Assembly (NCBI GenBank): GCA_029263125.1
Contig: JAJCYD010000035.1
Location: 1 to 64,000, forward strand
Length of the DNA stretch: 64,000 bases
Source of the DNA: Solirubrobacteraceae bacterium
Lineage (GTDB): Bacteria; Actinomycetota; Thermoleophilia; Solirubrobacterales; Solirubrobacteraceae
Direction: 5' to 3'
The notes under the pieces were generated by a model. That model saw only the letters and a program-made list of their open reading frames with translations. It searched no databases and was not told the origin of the DNA. Shown here piece after piece: positions 60,093 to 64,000 of the stretch; position 1 is the first letter of the stretch; each line of letters begins with the position of its first letter. Both the position numbers and the translations under genes were made by a program.

Positions 60093-61466
60093 CTACACGG
60101 TGGCGAGCTTGGGCGACTGCCACGGCGCCGCCAGGCGCAGGGCGAGCAGATCGCCAAGCTCGTCGATCGCCACGCGCTCCTGCTCCAGCGAGTCGCGGTC
60201 GCGGACGGTGACGGTCTCATCCTCGATCGTCTGGTGGTCCACTGTCACGCAGTACGGGGTGCCGATCTCGTCCTGGCGGCGGTAGCGCTTGCCGACCGAG
60301 CCGCCCTCGTCGTACTCCGCCTGCATGCGCCCGCGCAACGCGGCGAAGATCTCGCGGGCGACCTCGGGCTGGCCGTCCTTGCGCACGAGCGGCAGGACGG
60401 CGACCTTCACCGGCGCCAGGCTCGGATGCAGCTTGAGGACCGTGCGCTGACCACCGGCTTCGCCCCCGGCGACCTCCTCCTCGTCGTAGGCGTCGACAAG
60501 GAAGGCGAGCGTCGCGCGATCCGCGCCGGCCGCCGGCTCGATGACGTGCGGGACGTAGCGTTCCTTGGTCTGCGGATCGAAGACCTCGAGCTTCTCGCCG
60601 GAGTGCGTGCTGTGTGCCGTCAGGTCGAAGTCGCCGCGGTTGGCGATGCCCTCCAGCTCTGACCAGCCGATCGGGAAGAGGTACTCGACGTCGGCCGTCG
60701 CGCTTGAGTAGTGCGACAGCTCGTCGGGGTCGTGCTCACGCAGGCGCAGGTGGTCGGCGCGCAGCCCGAGCTGGGTGTACCACTGCAAGCGCGCCTGCTT
60801 CCAGTGCTCATACCAGCGGCCGGCGTCGGCCGGCGGGACGAAGAACTCCATCTCCATCTGCTCGAACTCGCGCGTGCGAAAGACGAAGTTGCCCGGCGTG
60901 ATCTCGTTGCGAAAGGACTTGCCGACCTGCGCGATGCCGAACGGCGGCTTCTTGCGGCTGAACTGCAGGACGTTCTTGAAGTTCACGAAGATGCCCTGCG
61001 CGGTCTCCGGGCGCAGGTAGACCGTCGCCCCGGAGTCCTTCACGGGACCCATCGTCGTCTCGAACATGAGGTTGAAGTCGCGCGCCTCGGTGAGGTCGCA
61101 CTGCGGCCCCTCGCCGGCGTGCTTGGAGGGCTTCTGGGGGCAGGGCAGGTCGCCGAGGTGGTCGGCCCGGAAGCGCTGACCGCAGGCACGGCAGTCGACC
61201 ATCGGATCGGTGAAGCCCGCGAGGTGGCCGCTGGCCTCCCACGTCTTCGGATGCTGGAGGATGGCCGAGTCCAGGGCGACGATGTCGTCGCGCTCCTGGA
61301 GCATCGCGCGCCACCACGCGTTCTTGACGTTGGTCTTCAGCAGCACGCCGTAATGGCCGTAGTCGTAGGTCGATCCGAGACCCCCGTAGATCTCCGACGA
61401 GGCGAAGATCAGGCCCCGTCGTTTGCAGAGGGCGACGATCTTGTCCATCGTGGCGGCGTCGGTCAT
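60093..61466 (-). CDS. glyS: Glycyl-tRNA synthetase (alpha2 type)
   Basis: 457 residues, the usual size for the homodimeric eukaryote-like type. N-terminal class II motifs: GLIFASSEIYGGLGSTYDYG, PETAQGIFVNFKN (motif 1 region), FGIAQVGKSFRNEITPGNFV and FRTREFEQMEMEFFV (motif 2), SYDL-type late block GWSELEGIANRGDFDL. A C-terminal anticodon-binding domain (VKVAVLPLVRKDG) follows. C-x2-C zinc knuckle CRACGQRFRADHLGDLPCP. It charges tRNA-Gly in translation. Confidence 0.96.
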   Translation of the reverse strand: MTDAATMDKIVALCKRRGLIFASSEIYGGLGSTYDYGHYGVLLKTNVKNAWWRAMLQERDDIVALDSAILQHPKTWEASGHLAGFTDPMVDCRACGQRFRADHLGDLPCPQKPSKHAGEGPQCDLTEARDFNLMFETTMGPVKDSGATVYLRPETAQGIFVNFKNVLQFSRKKPPFGIAQVGKSFRNEITPGNFVFRTREFEQMEMEFFVPPADAGRWYEHWKQARLQWYTQLGLRADHLRLREHDPDELSHYSSATADVEYLFPIGWSELEGIANRGDFDLTAHSTHSGEKLEVFDPQTKERYVPHVIEPAAGADRATLAFLVDAYDEEEVAGGEAGGQRTVLKLHPSLAPVKVAVLPLVRKDGQPEVAREIFAALRGRMQAEYDEGGSVGKRYRRQDEIGTPYCVTVDHQTIEDETVTVRDRDSLEQERVAIDELGDLLALRLAAPWQSPKLATV

Positions 61467-61495
61467 GGCGGGCCATGCTAGATAATGGATCTCAC

Positions 61496-61924
61496 GTGCC
61501 CTTCTACGAATACCGCCGGCCCGACGGCAGCACCTTCGAGGTCATGCAGAAGATGACCGATCCCCAGCTCACCGAGGACCCCGAGACGGGCGTCCCGCTG
61601 GAGCGCGTCTTTCACCCGATCGCGGTGCATTTCAAGGGCAAGGGCTTCTACAACACCGACTACGGGACCAAGAACCGCCAGCGCGAGAACGCGAAGTCCG
61701 AGGAGGGCAAGAAGGCCGCCGAGAAGGCGTCGAACGACTCGAAGTCCTCCGACTCGTCATCCGGTGGCGACTCCTCGTCAAGCTCGGACTCCTCCTCGGA
61801 CTCCTCCTCTTCATCGTCTTCGTCTTCGTCGTCCTCGGAGTCGGTCTCCAAGGCCGAGCCGGCGCCGTCGAAGTCCGGCGCGACGTCTTCTTCGTCGTCG
61901 TCGCCGAAGAAGAGCGGCGAGTAG
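61496..61924 (+). CDS. FmdB-like protein lacking zinc-ribbon cysteines
   Basis: 142 residues from a GTG at 61496. It begins VPFYEYRRPDGSTFEVMQKM, and then VFHPIAVHFKGKGFYNTDYG, both standard in FmdB regulatory zinc ribbons. The four Cys that bind zinc (C-x2-C twice) are absent: the loop reads DPQLTEDPETGVPLERVF. The second half is a Ser/Lys/Glu tail with long Ser runs. It is probably a structural relative that has lost metal binding. Divergent from glyS (29 bases between starts). Confidence 0.8.
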   Translation: MPFYEYRRPDGSTFEVMQKMTDPQLTEDPETGVPLERVFHPIAVHFKGKGFYNTDYGTKNRQRENAKSEEGKKAAEKASNDSKSSDSSSGGDSSSSSDSSSDSSSSSSSSSSSSESVSKAEPAPSKSGATSSSSSSPKKSGE

Positions 61925-61929
61925 CCGCC

Positions 61930-62970
61930 TCAGCCCGCGAGCAGGCGCCGCACCGCGCGCCGCTTGCGCTCATCGGACACGATTCCCGACGCGCTGCCGA
62001 GCACCTCGGTCTGCGGGCTGCCGGCGACCGTCAGCGCGGCGAAGACGCCCAACAGCGTCGGCCCGCTCATGTCCGAGCGCAGCGACTTCGGCGCCGCCCA
62101 GCCGATCAGCGGCAGGCGCACGAACGCGAACGGCGACAGCAGCCGGCGCTTCATCGAGCTGATGACCTTCTGCTGGCGCCGAGCGCGCGTCAGGTCGTTC
62201 TCGTTCTTGGCGCACTCGTTCTTGCGCGTGCGAGCCAGGGCCAGGGCCTGCTTGCCGTCGATGTGGCTCTTGCCGGCCGGCAGGCGCAGGGTGTAGCCGC
62301 CGTTGCGAAAGCCGCCGTTGATGCGCGAGACGACGCAGCTGCCGCGGTAGGTCACGCCGCCCATCGCGTCGATGAGGTCGGGGAAGTTCTCGAAGTTCAC
62401 GACGACGACGTGGTTGACGTCGACGCCGGTGTAGTTCTCGACGGTCTGCGTCGCCAGCGCCGTGCCGCCGAAGGCGAACGCCGCGTTGATCTTGTCGCGC
62501 CCGCGGCCGGGGATGTCGACGATCGTGTCGCGCGCGATCGACAGCCGGCTGTTCGCGCCCCCACCCACGCGCATAAGCATGATCGAGTCCGAACGGCCGG
62601 TCGTCGTCTGCGCTCCCGGCTCCTTGGTGCCCTCGCGGCGCTGGTCGGAGCCGAGGACGAGGATGTTGCTGGCCGAGAAGGGCGGAAGGCCAGAGCCGCC
62701 GAGCAGCTGGTTGGCATCGTCGCCGATGCTGCCCTGCTGGATCTGGGCGCTGATCAGGAAGGCAAGCAGGCCGACGAGAATCCACAGGCCGGCGAGGCCG
62801 AGCACCCAGCGTGCGATGCGCCCGCCCGACCAGCCTCGACGCGGACGCCGCGGGCGTTTGTCCTCGCGCAGGGGCGTGAGGTCGCTGCCCTCGCCGCGCG
62901 AGAACCACGACGTGCGGGAGCGGTAGACGCGGTACTCGGGGCCGTCCTCTGGTTGCGTGGGTGGCGGCAT
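61930..62970 (-). CDS. LytR-CpsA-Psr (LCP) family protein
   Basis: 346 residues. N-terminal cytoplasmic tail, then a membrane helix (WVLGLAGLWILVGLLAFLIS). The LCP domain has NILVLGSDQRREG, TTTGRSDSIMLMR, LSIARDTIVDIPGRG-type text ending DKINAAFAFGG, and later VVVVNFENFPDLIDAMGGV, and DGKQALALARTRKN; these contain the Arg and Asp residues that bind the polyprenyl-phosphate ligand. Transfers wall polymers such as arabinogalactan or teichoic acid to peptidoglycan. Anchored outside the membrane. Confidence 0.92.
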   Translation of the reverse strand: MPPPTQPEDGPEYRVYRSRTSWFSRGEGSDLTPLREDKRPRRPRRGWSGGRIARWVLGLAGLWILVGLLAFLISAQIQQGSIGDDANQLLGGSGLPPFSASNILVLGSDQRREGTKEPGAQTTTGRSDSIMLMRVGGGANSRLSIARDTIVDIPGRGRDKINAAFAFGGTALATQTVENYTGVDVNHVVVVNFENFPDLIDAMGGVTYRGSCVVSRINGGFRNGGYTLRLPAGKSHIDGKQALALARTRKNECAKNENDLTRARRQQKVISSMKRRLLSPFAFVRLPLIGWAAPKSLRSDMSGPTLLGVFAALTVAGSPQTEVLGSASGIVSDERKRRAVRRLLAG

Positions 62971-62993
62971 GCCGGGCTGTATGGTGGCCGATC

Positions 62994-63968
62994 GTGTCTT
63001 CGGGCTGCGTGATCGGGGTCGACCTTGGTGGCACGAAGCTCCTCGCCGGCGCGGTCGATCCCGCGTTGAACGTCCACCATCGTGCGACGCGTCCGGCCCG
63101 CGGGGACGACCAGGCGGAGGTGCTCGACACCGTCGTGGCGGCGGTCTGTGAGATCCGCGACGCGATCGAGGGCGCGTCGGGCACCGTCGAGGCGATCGGC
63201 ATCGGGATCCCCTGCCTGATCGACGCCGAGCGCGGGGTCGCGGTGATGGCCGTCAACCTCCCGATCGCCGACGTCCCGTTCGGTGACCTGCTGGCCGAGC
63301 GCATCGGTCTGCCGGTCTTCGTCGACAACGACGCCAACGCGGCGATGCTCGCCGAATGGCGCTTCGGCGCGGCCTTCGGCGTGCGCGACGCGGCCCTGCT
63401 GACGCTCGGCACGGGCATCGGCGGCGGCCTCGTAATCGGCGGAGCGCTGCAGCGCGGCAGCCAGGGCGCGGGAGCCGAGATCGGGCACATGGTCGTCCAG
63501 GCCGACGGGCCGCGCTGCCAGGGCAACTGCCCCAACCGCGGCTGCCTGGAGGCGATGTGCTCGGGGACGGCGCTCGTGCGCGAGGCGCGCCGTCTCGCCC
63601 AGGAGCGCCCGGACTCCGGGCTGGGGCGAGCGCTCGCCGATGGCCGCGAGATCAGCGGGCCGCTCGTCACCGAGCTCGCCCACTCGGGCGATGCCGCGGC
63701 GATCGAGGCGCTGGCGCACATCGGCGGCTGGCTCGGCGTCGGCATCGCGAACCTCGTGAACATTCTCAACCCCGACATCGTCGTGATCGGTGGCGGCGTG
63801 ATCGCCGCCGGCGAGCTGCTGCTGGAGCCCGCACGCGCCGTCGTCGCCGAGCGCGCGCTGTCGCCGTCCAAGGAGCACGTGCAGATCGTTCCGGCCCGCT
63901 TCGGGGCGGAGTCGGGCATGCTCGGCGCCGCGGCACTGGCGCTGGACGGCATCGGGACTCCGGCATGA
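62994..63968 (+). CDS. ROK-family sugar kinase (glucokinase-like)
   Basis: 324 residues from a GTG at 62994. ATP-binding IGVDLGGTKLLAGAVDP, sugar/catalytic region FVDNDANAAMLAEWRFGA, GTGIGGGLVIGG (phosphate loop) and the ROK zinc motif GPRCQGNCPNRGCLEAMCSG with His in GAEIGHMVVQ. Phosphorylates a hexose, most likely glucose. The stop overlaps the rsmI start by 4 bases. Confidence 0.93.
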   Translation: MSSGCVIGVDLGGTKLLAGAVDPALNVHHRATRPARGDDQAEVLDTVVAAVCEIRDAIEGASGTVEAIGIGIPCLIDAERGVAVMAVNLPIADVPFGDLLAERIGLPVFVDNDANAAMLAEWRFGAAFGVRDAALLTLGTGIGGGLVIGGALQRGSQGAGAEIGHMVVQADGPRCQGNCPNRGCLEAMCSGTALVREARRLAQERPDSGLGRALADGREISGPLVTELAHSGDAAAIEALAHIGGWLGVGIANLVNILNPDIVVIGGGVIAAGELLLEPARAVVAERALSPSKEHVQIVPARFGAESGMLGAAALALDGIGTPA

Positions 63969-64000
63969 GGGGCCGCCTGGTCGTCTGCCCGACGCCGATC
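63965..64000 (+). CDS. rsmI: Start of 16S rRNA methyltransferase RsmI, cut by the window edge
   Basis: The twelve codons before the edge read MRGRLVVCPTPI. RsmI proteins begin with x-G-x-L-(Y/V)-(V/I)-(V/C)-x-T-P-I-G-N-L. Its ATG overlaps the ROK kinase stop (ATGA). It 2'-O-methylates 16S rRNA. Only the N-terminus is in the window. Confidence 0.78.
   Translation, partial: MRGRLVVCPTPI

Noticed and set aside
61660-61851. Minus-strand acidic ORF (Glu/Asp repeats) within the FmdB-like gene
   Set aside because: It is the antisense of the Ser codon runs in the plus-strand tail and has no independent support.

Overview
The window is 64 kb of GC-rich DNA (about 70% G+C) with dense, strongly GC3-biased genes, frequent GTG starts and ATGA/GTGA stop-start overlaps. 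The gene set points to a high-GC actinobacterium: monomeric isocitrate dehydrogenase, a three-subunit succinate dehydrogenase whose third subunit is HdrB-like, single-chain glycyl-tRNA synthetase, LCP-family protein, a c-di-AMP riboswitch before a cell-wall hydrolase, DUF5946, DUF2254 and DUF7218-like proteins. Thermoleophilia (Solirubrobacterales) is my best guess. That is inference from gene content, because no rRNA or ribosomal protein is present. I found no tRNA, rRNA or CRISPR array.

Layout. 1-1000: the start of an IS3-type orfA leaving the window and a shattered DUF5131 (phage Gp37/Gp68-like) pseudogene. 1.0-15 kb: chromosomal genes (RsbW-like ATPase, SNF2 helicase, superoxide dismutase with an extra C-terminal domain, 2-hydroxyacid dehydrogenase, moeA, coiled-coil transglycosylase-like protein, SGNH hydrolase, AraC regulator, HhH and VOC proteins, DUF5946). 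15-24.7 kb: DUF2254, an NlpC/P60-like hydrolase behind a c-di-AMP (ydaO) riboswitch, a haem-oxygenase-like plus CDGSH pair, class I aldolase, an encapsulated-ferritin-like protein and a LuxR-type regulator. This stretch is littered with gene remnants and carries two inverted copies of a 113-bp palindromic element, one abutting a broken DUF1360 gene. 24.8-31.4 kb: sdhA-sdhB-sdhE-like operon, duplicated membrane genes and a site-2 protease with a decayed duplicate of its 3' end.

31.4-43.3 kb is the accessory island. It holds a 1147-residue WD40-KAP NTPase, aidB, an apparently frameshifted hypothetical gene, a possible HEPN protein with an R-x4-H motif, a SIR2-HerA pair of the kind known as an NAD-depleting anti-phage system (here HerA carries a C-terminal KTSC domain), and two consecutive frameshifted genes that look like a dead toxin-antitoxin-type nucleotidyltransferase module.

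43.2-46.7 kb shows an apparent enzyme replacement. A monomeric NADP-type isocitrate dehydrogenase sits divergent to a 5'-truncated, frameshifted dimeric isocitrate dehydrogenase, whose end still overlaps mdh. 46.8-56.9 kb: wHTH, SRPBCC and NAD(P)-binding proteins, FMN alpha-hydroxyacid oxidase, a Cys-rich protein, MBL hydrolase, a phosphate-uptake cluster lacking pstC and with a frameshifted pstA, hsp20-lon, and a membrane protein ending in a textbook terminator. 56.9-64 kb: a di-iron R2-like protein with an SCP2 domain, a Fic enzyme behind repeats, glyS, an FmdB-like protein without cysteines, an LCP protein, a ROK kinase and the first codons of rsmI.
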